Assembly (NCBI GenBank): GCA_014799465.1
Contig: JAAVHZ010000021.1
Coordinates: 17,596 to 81,595, forward strand
From: Lachnospiraceae bacterium
GTDB lineage: Bacteria > Bacillota > Clostridia > Lachnospirales > Lachnospiraceae
DNA length: 64,000 nt
Direction: 5' to 3'
Shown: one piece after another, positions 37,141-46,128 of the stretch
Layout of the letters: each line of letters begins with the position of its first letter
Numbering within the stretch: position 1 is the stretch's first letter
The notes under the pieces: model-generated
Databases searched by the model: none
What the model was told of the DNA's origin: nothing
Seen by the model: only the letters and a program-made list of their open reading frames with translations
Position numbers and translations under genes: made by a program

Positions 37141-37321
37141 TTTTGATACAGAGAGTTATTAAGGTTCATGTACTATAAATAAAAAATATTTAAATTTAAT
37201 GCAATAAAAATAACTTCTCATGCATTATCTAAGTACAAATAAATTAAAGGAGGTAAAAATCAGCAGGGAAAACAGGTAGATGAAATTTCCAAGAAACAAA
37301 ATGCTAAAGGGGCAAGACACG

Positions 37322-37870
37322 ATGAAAGAAGTCACTGAAAAGCGGAAAGTCTATATTGACGAAAGGCTGTTTGAGCGTATTCGCCGAGGTGAACAGGATG
37401 CATTTAGAGAATTGTATGAGATTTCATACAAACCTCTCTATGCATTCCTTCTTTCTTATACCCAAAATTTTCAAGATGCGCAGGATTTACTGCATGATAC
37501 TTATATTCAGATATATACTAATTGTTATTCTTATAAAGTTAACGGAAATCCAATGGCTTGGATGATGAAGATTGCAAAAAATTTATTTCTTATGAAAGAC
37601 CGTAAAGAACGCAGAATAGGTGCGAACTATGATGATATGGAGAATGAACTTGGATTTGAGGATATGTCAAATGCGGATAACAGAGTAGTTTTGGAGAAAA
37701 TGTTTGAACTTTTATCTGTAGATGACAGAAATATTATTACTATGCATGATATTGGCGGAATGAAACACAGAGAAATTGCGAAACTGATGGATATGCCTCT
37801 TGGCACGGAAATGGCAAGATATAACAGGGCAATCAGGAAATTACAGAAGGAATTTGGTGAGAAGCTATGA
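37322..37870 (+). CDS. ECF-type RNA polymerase sigma factor
   Basis: 182 residues from ATG 37322 (GGGGC upstream). In-frame ATGs at 37280 and 37301 are possible, since a strong AAAGGAGG lies at 37247-37254. Sigma region 2: IRRGEQDAFRELYEISYKPL, then FLLSYTQNFQDAQDLLHDTY. Region 4: LLSVDDRNIITMHDIGGMKH followed by REIAKLMDMPLGTEMARYN. Its end overlaps the next gene (ATGA), which encodes a membrane protein with an RsgI-like domain, the expected anti-sigma partner. It would direct transcription in response to an outside signal. Confidence 0.87.
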   Translation: MKEVTEKRKVYIDERLFERIRRGEQDAFRELYEISYKPLYAFLLSYTQNFQDAQDLLHDTYIQIYTNCYSYKVNGNPMAWMMKIAKNLFLMKDRKERRIGANYDDMENELGFEDMSNADNRVVLEKMFELLSVDDRNIITMHDIGGMKHREIAKLMDMPLGTEMARYNRAIRKLQKEFGEKL

Positions 37871-39789
37871 AAAAAAAAGAATTGAAAAATAGAATAGAAA
37901 ATGGATTTTCTGAGCTTGCACCAAATATATTTGATGACGTAATGGAAACTGTCAAAATGCAGGAGCCGGAGGCATCGGAGATAGAACCGGAAAAAATCAG
38001 AAAACCCATGGCAAAAGTAAAATTAATCAGATATGCTATGTCTGTCTGTGCAGTTTTTGCAATTATCTGTCTGTGTTTAATTGGGATTTTTTTGGAAAAG
38101 AAAGACTCTCTATATATGACCTTGGACATTAATCCCGGTATACAGATTGAAATGAATAAATCTTATCAGGTAAAACGTATAAAGGGATTAAACGATGACG
38201 GAAAGAGCGTTATAAAAGAGTTGAAATGGAAAAAGAGGGAATCTATACAGGATTTAATGAATACTCTGATTGAAGATGTGGTATATAAATCTTATCTTCG
38301 TGAAAATGAAGGAATATTGGTTACTCTATATACATCTGACAATGGTTTGTATGAGGATTTAGAAAGTAAATTGGGAGAATGTATAGACAGAAAATTAAAA
38401 AATATGGATATGTACAAAGTTACCACCGCATTTTATCAGGAAGGGAACGGCTCTATACCGGAAGGGAGAAAAGTTCTGGAAGCAGAATTAACACAAAATT
38501 ATGGTTTAGATGTAAATCTGGTAGAGAATATGTCGGTAATGGAAATTATTCAATATTGTAAAGATAAAACTGTATTGAATTTGGATTTTTATGAGACGGC
38601 TGAAAATGGACAGGAAAATGTAAAAAACAACAAGGAAAAAGAAAAATGCACAACAGATAAACTTTCTTCCGAGAGTGAATCTGATAAAGAAACAGAAGAG
38701 AAAGAAGCAAAAGAAAAAGCAACGGAGAAAAAGACTAAAGATATACCTGAAGTATCAACAACAATAGATACTAAACCGCAGGAAAGTGAGCAAAATGTAA
38801 AGGATAGTTCAGAAGTTAAAGAACATAATGACACCAATTCAAAAACGCAGCCGCCTGATGAAGTACAGACATCATCTCAGGAAGAGAAAACAGAAAAACT
38901 TCTGCCTAAAGAGACAGAGCAAAAAGAAACAACAAGAGACTATGTTGAAAATAATAACAGGGTTAATATAAATAACCAATATGGTGATTATTATTATAAT
39001 GTGCTTGATGATGGCACAATTGAGATAGTAGGATATGCCGGAATGGGAGAGATAGCAGATGTTCCAGAATTGATTGATGGTAAACCGGTAACAAAAATTG
39101 GTGCAGATGCATTTATTCATAATTCATACATAAAAGCAGTTAATATTCCGGATAGCGTAAGACAAATAGGGGAAAATGCGTTTTCAAACTGCCATAATTT
39201 AAGAAGTATAAGTTTGTCAGCTAATATAACAAAAATAGAAAGTTATACTTTTTATGGATGCAGCAGCCTTAGAAGCATTAATATTCCTGATGGAGTTACG
39301 AGTATTGGAAGATATGCATTATATAACTGCAAAGCCTTAAGGAGAATGGGGCTGCCGAAAAGTTTGACGGATATTTATGAATATGCCTTTGATGACTGTG
39401 ATGGATTAAGGAAAATTTATTATGCCGGAAATATCAGGCACTGGAATAGGATAATTGTTGAAGATAATAACGAATGTTTGGATAATGCAAAAGTTATAAC
39501 GTCTAAGTTTAAGATTACCGGAATTAAATTATTTGCACCATCAAGAAAAGTGGAGGTCGGAAATAGTATTTCGATTACTGTAGTTAGAAAACCTGTAAAT
39601 GCTATTTTGGCTGAATTGAAATGGAGCAGTTCTGACGATAGGATTGCTACAGTGAATGAGGAAGGTGTTGTAACAGCTATATCAAAGGGTAAAGTGAAAA
39701 TTACTGCAATGGTGGATGATAACAGCGGAAAAAGTGATTCAATTTACCTGGAAGTAATTGACTCCGAAAACATATCCGACTTACATTAA
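37867..39789 (+). CDS. RsgI-like anti-sigma membrane protein with BspA leucine-rich repeats and Big_2 domain
   Basis: 640 residues. Cytoplasmic N-terminus (1-55), one transmembrane helix (about 59-77, SVCAVFAIICLCLIGIFL), and an RsgI-N-like domain (LYMTLDINPGIQIEMNKSY). A long Lys/Glu/Thr linker covers about 245-360. BspA-type LRR_5 repeats follow at about 385-530 (AFIHNSYIKAVNIPDSVRQI, FYGCSSLRSINIPDGVTSI), then a Big_2-type Ig-like domain (KWSSSDDRIATVNEEGVVTA). The outer domains look made to bind a polymer or surface. By analogy with RsgI proteins, binding outside would release the sigma factor encoded just upstream. Confidence 0.82.
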   Translation: MKKKELKNRIENGFSELAPNIFDDVMETVKMQEPEASEIEPEKIRKPMAKVKLIRYAMSVCAVFAIICLCLIGIFLEKKDSLYMTLDINPGIQIEMNKSYQVKRIKGLNDDGKSVIKELKWKKRESIQDLMNTLIEDVVYKSYLRENEGILVTLYTSDNGLYEDLESKLGECIDRKLKNMDMYKVTTAFYQEGNGSIPEGRKVLEAELTQNYGLDVNLVENMSVMEIIQYCKDKTVLNLDFYETAENGQENVKNNKEKEKCTTDKLSSESESDKETEEKEAKEKATEKKTKDIPEVSTTIDTKPQESEQNVKDSSEVKEHNDTNSKTQPPDEVQTSSQEEKTEKLLPKETEQKETTRDYVENNNRVNINNQYGDYYYNVLDDGTIEIVGYAGMGEIADVPELIDGKPVTKIGADAFIHNSYIKAVNIPDSVRQIGENAFSNCHNLRSISLSANITKIESYTFYGCSSLRSINIPDGVTSIGRYALYNCKALRRMGLPKSLTDIYEYAFDDCDGLRKIYYAGNIRHWNRIIVEDNNECLDNAKVITSKFKITGIKLFAPSRKVEVGNSISITVVRKPVNAILAELKWSSSDDRIATVNEEGVVTAISKGKVKITAMVDDNSGKSDSIYLEVIDSENISDLH

Positions 39790-39822
39790 CACATTAAAAA
39801 AACTTAAATAAAATTATTTTAG

Positions 39823-39858
39823 AATAGAACTGCCCACATTTTCAGCAGTTCTATTTTA
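39823..39858 (+). terminator. terminator after the sigma/anti-sigma pair
   Basis: AATAGAACTGC at 39823-39833 pairs with GCAGTTCTATT at 39845-39855, followed by TTATT. It lies about 35 bases after the stop of the anti-sigma gene. Confidence 0.7.
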
Positions 39859-39905
39859 TTATAATGCTGAAAAATTTAAAAATTGATGTGATAATCGGAA
39901 ATTTA

Positions 39906-39914
39906 TGGTATAAT
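39906..39914 (+). promoter_or_regulatory. extended -10 promoter of the thioesterase gene
   Basis: TGGTATAAT, an extended -10 box, 33 bases before the ATG at 39947. No -35 at ideal spacing is seen, as is usual for this promoter kind. Confidence 0.5.
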
Positions 39915-39946
39915 GCAATTTGGTCAAAAATTTTTAAAGAAACGAG

Positions 39947-40669
39947 ATGATACAGTTGAAGTACAGCTTTGATTCAAGAGTAGGATACAGTGAATTATCA
40001 AGTAAAGGCTACATGTCTGCCGGAGCAGTAATAGACAGGTTTCAGGACTGTGGTAATTTTCAGTCGGATTCATTAGGTGTGGGAATAGAATATCTTTCAG
40101 AGAAGAAAAGAGTATGGATACTTAATTCATGGCAGATAGTATTTGATAATAAGCTGAAAATGGGTGATAATATAAAAGTATGTACCTGGGCATATGATTT
40201 TGATAAAATGTTTGGGTACAGAAATTTTATGATAGAAGATGAAGCAGGTAATAAATGTGTCAGAGCTGCCAGTCGCTGGGTCCTTGTAGACACAGATAAG
40301 ATGCGGCCTGTTAAAGTAGAATCATCTGATGTAGAAATGTATGGAGCAGAAGAAAAGCTGGATATGGATTATTCTGATAGAAAGATAGCTGTTCCTAAAG
40401 AATTGGAAGAGGAAGACCGTATAAAAGTAAGAGGTTATCATATAGATACGAATGGGCACATGAATAATGCATGGTATGTTAAAATAGCAATGGACTATCT
40501 TGAAGGCGATGATATAAAAAGTATGAGGGTAGAATATAAGAAAGCAGCTGTTTTAAATGACATTATGAAAGTAAAGACTGTTTCAGCTGATAATGGAAAG
40601 ACAGTGGTATTGTGTGATGAACAAGATAAAGTTTATTCAGTTATAGAATTTACATTTGGCAATACATAA
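39947..40669 (+). CDS. acyl-ACP thioesterase (FatA/FatB-like family)
   Basis: 240 residues. Opening YSFDSRVGYSELSSKGYMSA, the segment ASRWVLVDTDKMRPVKV and the second hot-dog part YHIDTNGHMNNAWYVKIAMD, where D-x-N-x-H-x-N carries the catalytic asparagine and histidine, define PF01643-type thioesterases. It hydrolyses acyl-acyl carrier protein to free fatty acid and ends chain elongation. The next gene starts after a short gap and seems to share the transcript. Confidence 0.9.
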   Translation: MIQLKYSFDSRVGYSELSSKGYMSAGAVIDRFQDCGNFQSDSLGVGIEYLSEKKRVWILNSWQIVFDNKLKMGDNIKVCTWAYDFDKMFGYRNFMIEDEAGNKCVRAASRWVLVDTDKMRPVKVESSDVEMYGAEEKLDMDYSDRKIAVPKELEEEDRIKVRGYHIDTNGHMNNAWYVKIAMDYLEGDDIKSMRVEYKKAAVLNDIMKVKTVSADNGKTVVLCDEQDKVYSVIEFTFGNT

Positions 40670-40687
40670 AACAGGATGGAGGAAGGA

Positions 40688-41518
40688 ATGATAGAGCTTG
40701 GCAGAAAACAGAATCTTAAAGTTATAAAGAAAACGGATTTTGGTGTTTATTTAAGTGATGGAAGTGAAGAGAGGGTGCTGCTTCCCAAAAAACAGGTTCC
40801 CCAATTTTTAAAGACAGGAGATTCCATAGAGGTATTTGTATATAAAGATTCTTCAGACAGAATAATTGCGACTACTGCAGAACCATATATTACAGTGGGA
40901 GAGCTTGCAATATTGGAGGTAAAGGAAATGTCAAAGATAGGGGCATTTCTGGACTACGGGCTGGAAAGGGATTTGCTTTTGCCGTTTAAGGAGATGACAG
41001 AAAATGTAATGGAAGGGAAAAAATATCTGGTGGCAATGTATGTAGACAGAAGTAAAAGGCTTGCTGCCACCATGAAAATAGACAGATATCTTGAGCCGGC
41101 AGAAAAGTATGGAAGAGATGCGGAAGTAGAAGGCACTATATACGAAATTAATGAAGACATAGGGGCATTTGTGGCAGTAGATAACAAATACTTCGGTCTG
41201 ATTCCGAAAAAGGAACTGCATGGGAACTTCACAGCAGGAGACGTAGTAAAGACAAGAGTTACAGAGGTAAGAAGAGACGGAAAACTTAATCTCAGCCCTT
41301 TTAAGAAATCATATATGCAGATGGACGAGGATTCAGAAAAAATTGTTAAGGTTATAGAAGAATACAATGGCTGCCTTCCATATAATGATAAGGCTTCACC
41401 GGAGGTTATTGCACATGACTTTGGAATGAGCAAGGCAGCATTTAAACGTGCAGTAGGGAAGTTATACAGGGAACACCGTATTGACATTACAGAAAAAAAT
41501 ATTATATTAAAAGAATAA
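40688..41518 (+). CDS. cvfB: CvfB-like S1 RNA-binding protein
   Basis: 276 residues from ATG 40688, chosen because GGAGGAAGGA lies directly before it; the ATG at 40676 is inside that ribosome site. Several S1-type beta barrels: LKVIKKTDFGVYLSDGSEE, LEVKEMSKIGAFLDYGLERD and GTIYEINEDIGAFVAVDNKY. It ends in a winged-helix tail (VIAHDFGMSKAAFKRAVGKL). CvfB binds RNA and influences virulence and metabolism genes in other Firmicutes. Confidence 0.88.
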   Translation: MIELGRKQNLKVIKKTDFGVYLSDGSEERVLLPKKQVPQFLKTGDSIEVFVYKDSSDRIIATTAEPYITVGELAILEVKEMSKIGAFLDYGLERDLLLPFKEMTENVMEGKKYLVAMYVDRSKRLAATMKIDRYLEPAEKYGRDAEVEGTIYEINEDIGAFVAVDNKYFGLIPKKELHGNFTAGDVVKTRVTEVRRDGKLNLSPFKKSYMQMDEDSEKIVKVIEEYNGCLPYNDKASPEVIAHDFGMSKAAFKRAVGKLYREHRIDITEKNIILKE

Positions 41519-41559
41519 CAAATATGTAATGCTGATAATTCAGCAGAATGGAGGATAAC

Positions 41560-41934
41560 ATGAAGAAAATAATATCAACAGACAAGGCACCGGCAGCAAT
41601 AGGACCTTATTCACAGGCAATTGAAGTAAATGGGATGATTTTTACATCAGGAGTAATACCTGTTAATCCGTCTACAGGAGAAATACCTGAAGGAATTGAG
41701 GCACAGGCAGACCAGGCAATAGGCAATCTTGCAGCACTTCTTAAGGAGTCAGGAGTAAGTACTGATGATGTAATAAAGACTACAGTATTTATTAAAGAGA
41801 TGGATGATTTTGGAAAGATTAATGAGATATATTCAAAATATTTTACAAAGGACTGCCCTGCACGTTCATGCGTGGAGGTAGCAAGACTTCCGAAAGATGT
41901 ATTGATTGAGATTGAGGCAATAGCAGTTAAATAA
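41560..41934 (+). CDS. ridA: RidA-family enamine/imine deaminase
   Basis: 124 residues from ATG 41560 behind GGAGGATAAC. Typical blocks: APAAIGPYSQAIEVNGMIFT, SGVIPVNPSTGEIP and CPARSCVEVARLPKDVLIEI, including the substrate-binding arginine in ARSCVEV. It hydrolyses reactive enamine or imine intermediates from PLP enzymes and forms trimers. It lies in a same-strand run between CvfB and the membrane protease gene. Confidence 0.95.
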   Translation: MKKIISTDKAPAAIGPYSQAIEVNGMIFTSGVIPVNPSTGEIPEGIEAQADQAIGNLAALLKESGVSTDDVIKTTVFIKEMDDFGKINEIYSKYFTKDCPARSCVEVARLPKDVLIEIEAIAVK

Positions 41935-41954
41935 TTATTGCAGGAGGTATGAGT

Positions 41955-42911
41955 ATGAAAAAATCAACCCGGATAGGATGGTATTTTATATCAGTAATAT
42001 TTATATATTTCCTGCTGGGCTTTGTAGTGGTATTCATTCCTGATAGTATAAAAACAGTTAATTTCAGTTATTTGTTTGGTCAGCTTAGTATATTTATACC
42101 AATAATGATATATATTATTGCTACAAGAGGAAAACTATTTAGGGATATACCATTTAAAAAAGTAAAAATAGAAAATGCTATAATTGTTGTAATATTTTCA
42201 TGGGTATGTATGCCGGTAGCAGGATTTTTAAATGTAATTTCAATGATGTTTGCGGATAATCATGTGGCGGGAACTGTAGATTCGCTTACAAACAATATGT
42301 TTATTGTGAATCTTTTAATGATTGCCGTGCTTCCTGCAATAATTGAGGAAATTGCATACAGAGGTATAGTGTTCTATGGCCTCAGGGAATATGGTGTGAT
42401 AGCGGCTGTTGTTGTATCAGGAGTTCTGTTTGGGCTCAATCATATGAATGTGAATCAGTTTATTTATGCATGTATTCTTGGAATGGTATTTGCACTTATG
42501 GACGAGGCTTCGGGAAGTATTTTTGCTTCTATGATAATGCATTTTGTATTTAATTTTAATACAGTATTTTTGATACAAATGTACAAATTAATGCCTTATC
42601 TTCAAAAAATTTCAGGAGAAGAAACTGTACAGGAGTCGACTCAGGCAGTAGAAAATTTTTCGGCATATCCGCTAAAGGCAAAGCTGATGCTTGTGGCAGG
42701 ATATGGTGTATTTGCAATAGCAGCGGTATTTATTAACACCAAAATTTTTATCTGGTATTCAAAAAGATGTGGCAGGTGGGAGCATATAAAAGAATGTTTC
42801 CGAAATGCAGGAAAAGGATTCAGGAAAAGTGAAAATGGCAGAATTATTTCAATTCCGGCTCTTGCAGGGGCAGCAGTATGTATTGCATTTATGATATTGG
42901 AATTTGTTTGA
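41955..42911 (+). CDS. CPBP-family intramembrane metalloprotease
   Basis: 318 residues from ATG 41955. The AGGAGGT at 41942-41948 abuts the alternative ATG at 41949, so the later start has better spacing. About eight membrane helices. CPBP/Abi motifs: EEIAYRGIVFYGLRE (motif 1 with two glutamates and arginine), FGLNHMNVNQF (motif 2 His) and IMHFVFNFN (motif 3 His). The family includes Rce1-like proteases; the substrate here is unknown. Confidence 0.88.
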   Translation: MKKSTRIGWYFISVIFIYFLLGFVVVFIPDSIKTVNFSYLFGQLSIFIPIMIYIIATRGKLFRDIPFKKVKIENAIIVVIFSWVCMPVAGFLNVISMMFADNHVAGTVDSLTNNMFIVNLLMIAVLPAIIEEIAYRGIVFYGLREYGVIAAVVVSGVLFGLNHMNVNQFIYACILGMVFALMDEASGSIFASMIMHFVFNFNTVFLIQMYKLMPYLQKISGEETVQESTQAVENFSAYPLKAKLMLVAGYGVFAIAAVFINTKIFIWYSKRCGRWEHIKECFRNAGKGFRKSENGRIISIPALAGAAVCIAFMILEFV

Positions 42912-43072
42912 TAAAATGGTGCACAAAAAATAGTAATATTATACAAAATGACCAAAACCCTAAAAGGCTTTTCAGTTATTTGTTATATAGAAATTTTCAG
43001 CGTTTTAGAATATAATTATATAGTAATTATGTTACGTATGAAAAGATAATAATTTTAGGAGGACAATTATAA

Positions 43073-44185
43073 ATGGCTAGTTTATCGTTAAAGAACATTT
43101 CAAAAGTGTATCCAAATGGTTTTGTTGCCGTTAAGGATTTCAATCTTGAAGTACAGGACAAAGAGTTCATTATCTTTGTAGGTCCTTCAGGATGTGGTAA
43201 GTCCACAACGCTCCGTATGATTGCAGGTCTTGAAGAAATATCAAGCGGTGAATTATATATCGGAGACAGACTGGTTAATGATGTAGAACCAAAAGACAGG
43301 GATATTGCAATGGTATTCCAGAACTATGCTTTGTATCCGCATATGACAGTTTTTGATAACATGGCATTTGGTCTTAAGTTAAGAAAGACTCCAAAAGATC
43401 AGATTGACAAGTTAGTTCATGAGGCTGCAAGAATCCTTGATATTGAGCATCTCTTAGACCGTAAGCCGAAGGCTTTATCAGGTGGACAGAGACAGCGTGT
43501 GGCTATGGGACGTGCAATAGTTCGTAATCCAAAGGTATTCCTTATGGATGAGCCTTTATCAAACCTTGATGCAAAGCTCAGAGTACAGATGAGAATTGAG
43601 ATTTCAAAACTTCATCAGAGACTTGAGACAACTATTATTTATGTTACTCATGACCAGACAGAGGCTATGACACTTGGTACAAGAATCGTAGTTATGAAAG
43701 ACGGTATTGTACAGCAGGTAGATACACCAAAAGCATTATATGACAATCCACAGAACTTATTCGTAGCAGGATTTATGGGTTCACCACAGATGAACTTTAT
43801 TGATGCACAGGTATCACAGTCAGGTTCAGATGTATTATTAGTATTTGGTTCAAGTTCTATTAAAGTACCTGAAGTAAAAGCAAAAGCTTTAATAGATGGA
43901 AACTATATTAATAAAACAGTAGTAGTTGGTATTCGTCCTGAAGATTTCCATGATCAGGAAATTGTTATCAATTCAATGCAGGACAGCGTAATCGAAGCTA
44001 CTATCCGTCTTTATGAAATGCTTGGTGCAGAAGTATTCTTATACTTCGATATAGATCAGTTCAGTTGTACAGCAAGAGTTAATCCACGTACAACAGCAAG
44101 ACCGGGCGATACAATTAAGATGGCTATTGACACTTCAAAACTTCATTTATTTGATAAAGATACACAGCTTGTAATTATAAACTAG
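43073..44185 (+). CDS. ugpC: sugar ABC transporter ATPase (UgpC/MsmK type)
   Basis: 370 residues. Walker A GPSGCGKSTT, Q-loop MVFQNYALYPHMTVFDNMAF, signature LSGGQRQRVAMGRAI and Walker B VFLMDEPLSNLDAKLR, then a C-terminal regulatory OB domain (VVGIRPEDFHDQE). It stands alone without permease genes, as MsmK-type ATPases that serve several sugar importers do. AGGAGGAC lies before its ATG and a strong terminator follows. Confidence 0.93.
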   Translation: MASLSLKNISKVYPNGFVAVKDFNLEVQDKEFIIFVGPSGCGKSTTLRMIAGLEEISSGELYIGDRLVNDVEPKDRDIAMVFQNYALYPHMTVFDNMAFGLKLRKTPKDQIDKLVHEAARILDIEHLLDRKPKALSGGQRQRVAMGRAIVRNPKVFLMDEPLSNLDAKLRVQMRIEISKLHQRLETTIIYVTHDQTEAMTLGTRIVVMKDGIVQQVDTPKALYDNPQNLFVAGFMGSPQMNFIDAQVSQSGSDVLLVFGSSSIKVPEVKAKALIDGNYINKTVVVGIRPEDFHDQEIVINSMQDSVIEATIRLYEMLGAEVFLYFDIDQFSCTARVNPRTTARPGDTIKMAIDTSKLHLFDKDTQLVIIN

Positions 44186-44234
44186 TTTTGGTATCAGAAT
44201 AGTTTTAATATTCATAACCAAATTGTTAAATTTT

Positions 44235-44274
44235 GAGGAAATACATAAAAAAAGTGTATTTCCTCTTTTTTTTT
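44235..44274 (+). terminator. rho-independent terminator after the ugpC-type gene
   Basis: GAGGAAATAC (44235-44244) pairs with GTATTTCCTC (44256-44265) and is followed by a run of nine or more T bases. Confidence 0.9.
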
Positions 44275-44333
44275 TCTCAAAAATAGTTTAAGATAAGCTA
44301 GAGGTATTAGAAAATGTAAAGGGAGTGGAGCAA

Positions 44334-45422
44334 ATGATATCAAATCAGATACTTCTAAATACGATAGAAGGTTTAAAAGGAATAGCAAGAGTAGATTTAT
44401 GTGTTGCAGATACAGAAGGAAAGATTCTGGCAACTACTTTTTCCGGTGCGGACCATTATGCTGAGGCAATACTTGCATTTGTGGATTCTCCGGCAGAAAG
44501 TCAGGTTATACAGGAATTTCAGTTTTTTAAGGTATGTGATGAAAATCAGATTGAATATGTACTGCTTGCGAAAGGCAGCAGCGAAGATGTCTATATGATT
44601 GGAAAAATGGCAGCTTTTCAGATTCAAAATCTGTTGGTGGCTTATAAAGAAAGATTCGATAAAGATAATTTTATAAAGAATTTACTTCTTGATAATCTTT
44701 TGTTGGTAGATGTATACAACAGGGCAAAGAAACTTCATATTGAAACTGATGTCAGAAGAGTTGTATATATTATTGAGACAAAACATGAAAAGGATACTAA
44801 TGCACTGGAGACTGTCAGAAGTCTTTTTTCAACCAAGACGAAGGACTTTATAACCGCAGTAGATGAGAAAAATATTATTCTGGTGAAGGAAGTGTCATCA
44901 GGTGAGAATAATGAGGATTTGGACAGAACTGCCAAGACACTTCTTGATATGCTGAATTCAGAGGCAATGGTTAAAGTAAATATCGCCTATGGAACAGTAG
45001 TTAATGAGATAAAAGAAGTATCAAGGTCTTATAAAGAAGCGAAAATGGCTCTGGATGTAGGAAAGATTTTTTATAGTGATAAAAACGTGGTAGCATACAG
45101 TAATCTGGGTATAGGAAGGCTTATATACCAGCTTCCGATTCCTTTATGCAAAATGTTTATTAAGGAAATATTTGATGGAAAATCTCCTGATGAATTTGAC
45201 GAGGAGACACTTACCACAATAAATAAGTTTTTTGAAAATAATCTTAATGTATCAGAGACTTCAAGACAGTTGTATATTCATAGAAATACCCTTGTATATC
45301 GTCTGGACAAACTGCAGAAGAGTACAAATCTTGATTTGAGGGTTTTTGAAGATGCAATTACGTTTAAAATTGCATTAATGGTGGTAAAATATATGAAATA
45401 TATGGAAAAATTAGAGTATTAG
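44334..45422 (+). CDS. CdaR/PucR-type transcriptional regulator
   Basis: 362 residues from ATG 44334, eight bases after GGGAGTGGAG; a GTG at 44325 is too close to that site. The N-terminus looks like a sensor domain (VDLCVADTEGKILATTFSG). The C-terminus is the PucR-type helix-turn-helix: NLNVSETSRQLYIHRNTLVY followed by RLDKLQKSTNLDLR. Such proteins respond to sugar acids or other metabolites. Its gene lies next to a sugar ATPase gene, which may hint at a link to sugar use. Confidence 0.8.
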   Translation: MISNQILLNTIEGLKGIARVDLCVADTEGKILATTFSGADHYAEAILAFVDSPAESQVIQEFQFFKVCDENQIEYVLLAKGSSEDVYMIGKMAAFQIQNLLVAYKERFDKDNFIKNLLLDNLLLVDVYNRAKKLHIETDVRRVVYIIETKHEKDTNALETVRSLFSTKTKDFITAVDEKNIILVKEVSSGENNEDLDRTAKTLLDMLNSEAMVKVNIAYGTVVNEIKEVSRSYKEAKMALDVGKIFYSDKNVVAYSNLGIGRLIYQLPIPLCKMFIKEIFDGKSPDEFDEETLTTINKFFENNLNVSETSRQLYIHRNTLVYRLDKLQKSTNLDLRVFEDAITFKIALMVVKYMKYMEKLEY

Positions 45423-45441
45423 AAAGGCATGGTTTATTTTT

Positions 45442-46128
45442 ATGATTGTTCTGGAGAATGTGTCTAAATCCTATTCTACGGGTGCACCGGCAATTAAAAA
45501 GGTAAATTTAAATATTGAAGAAGGTGAGTTTGTATTTATAGTTGGAAACAGCGGTTCCGGCAAATCCACCTTAATAAAGCTGCTTTTGAAAGAGCTTGAA
45601 CCTACTGAGGGAAAGATTAGTATTAATGGTAAAGTATTAAATAGAATGAAGAGAAACAGAATTCCTGAATTGAGAAGAGACATGGGAGTAGTGTTTCAGG
45701 ACTTCAGATTGTTAAAGGACAGAAATGTATATGAAAATATAGCTTTTGCACAGAGGGTAGTGGAGACACCTTCACGAATAATAAAACGAAGAGTTCCGGC
45801 AATGCTTTCATTGGTGGGATTGTCAGAAAAATACCGCTCATATCCTAAAGAACTTTCAGGAGGTGAGCAGCAAAGAGTTGCCCTGGCAAGGGCATTAGTA
45901 AATAATCCGTCTATTTTACTTGCAGATGAGCCTACAGGTAATCTGGACCCTAAGAATTCATGGGAAATTATGAAACTTCTGGAAGAGATTAATAATCGCG
46001 GAACCACAGTTCTGGTGGTTACTCATAACAGAGAAATAGTGGATGCTATGGGTAAAAGGGTTATTACAATGAATAAAGGCGTTGTAATAAGTGATGAAAA
46101 AAAAGGTGGATATATTTATGAAGATTAG
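45442..46128 (+). CDS. ftsE: cell division ATP-binding protein FtsE
   Basis: 228 residues. Walker A GNSGSGKST, signature LSGGEQQRVALARALVNNP and Walker B ILLADEPTGNLDP. It pairs with FtsX, encoded next with an 11-base overlap. In Firmicutes the FtsEX complex converts ATP use into activation of a cell-wall hydrolase outside the membrane; the EnvC/PcsB-like gene at 47059 is the likely target. Confidence 0.96.
   Translation: MIVLENVSKSYSTGAPAIKKVNLNIEEGEFVFIVGNSGSGKSTLIKLLLKELEPTEGKISINGKVLNRMKRNRIPELRRDMGVVFQDFRLLKDRNVYENIAFAQRVVETPSRIIKRRVPAMLSLVGLSEKYRSYPKELSGGEQQRVALARALVNNPSILLADEPTGNLDPKNSWEIMKLLEEINNRGTTVLVVTHNREIVDAMGKRVITMNKGVVISDEKKGGYIYED

Noticed and set aside
34700..37250. Second copy of the tRNA-Gln 3' end as an attachment site
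   Set aside because: I read the right flank of the island for GGTTCGAATCC or GTGGGCCA-like sequence and found none; a site further away cannot be excluded.
40954..41487. Leftward 177-residue frame opposite cvfB
   Set aside because: It is a shadow of a conserved gene with no ribosome site or family match.
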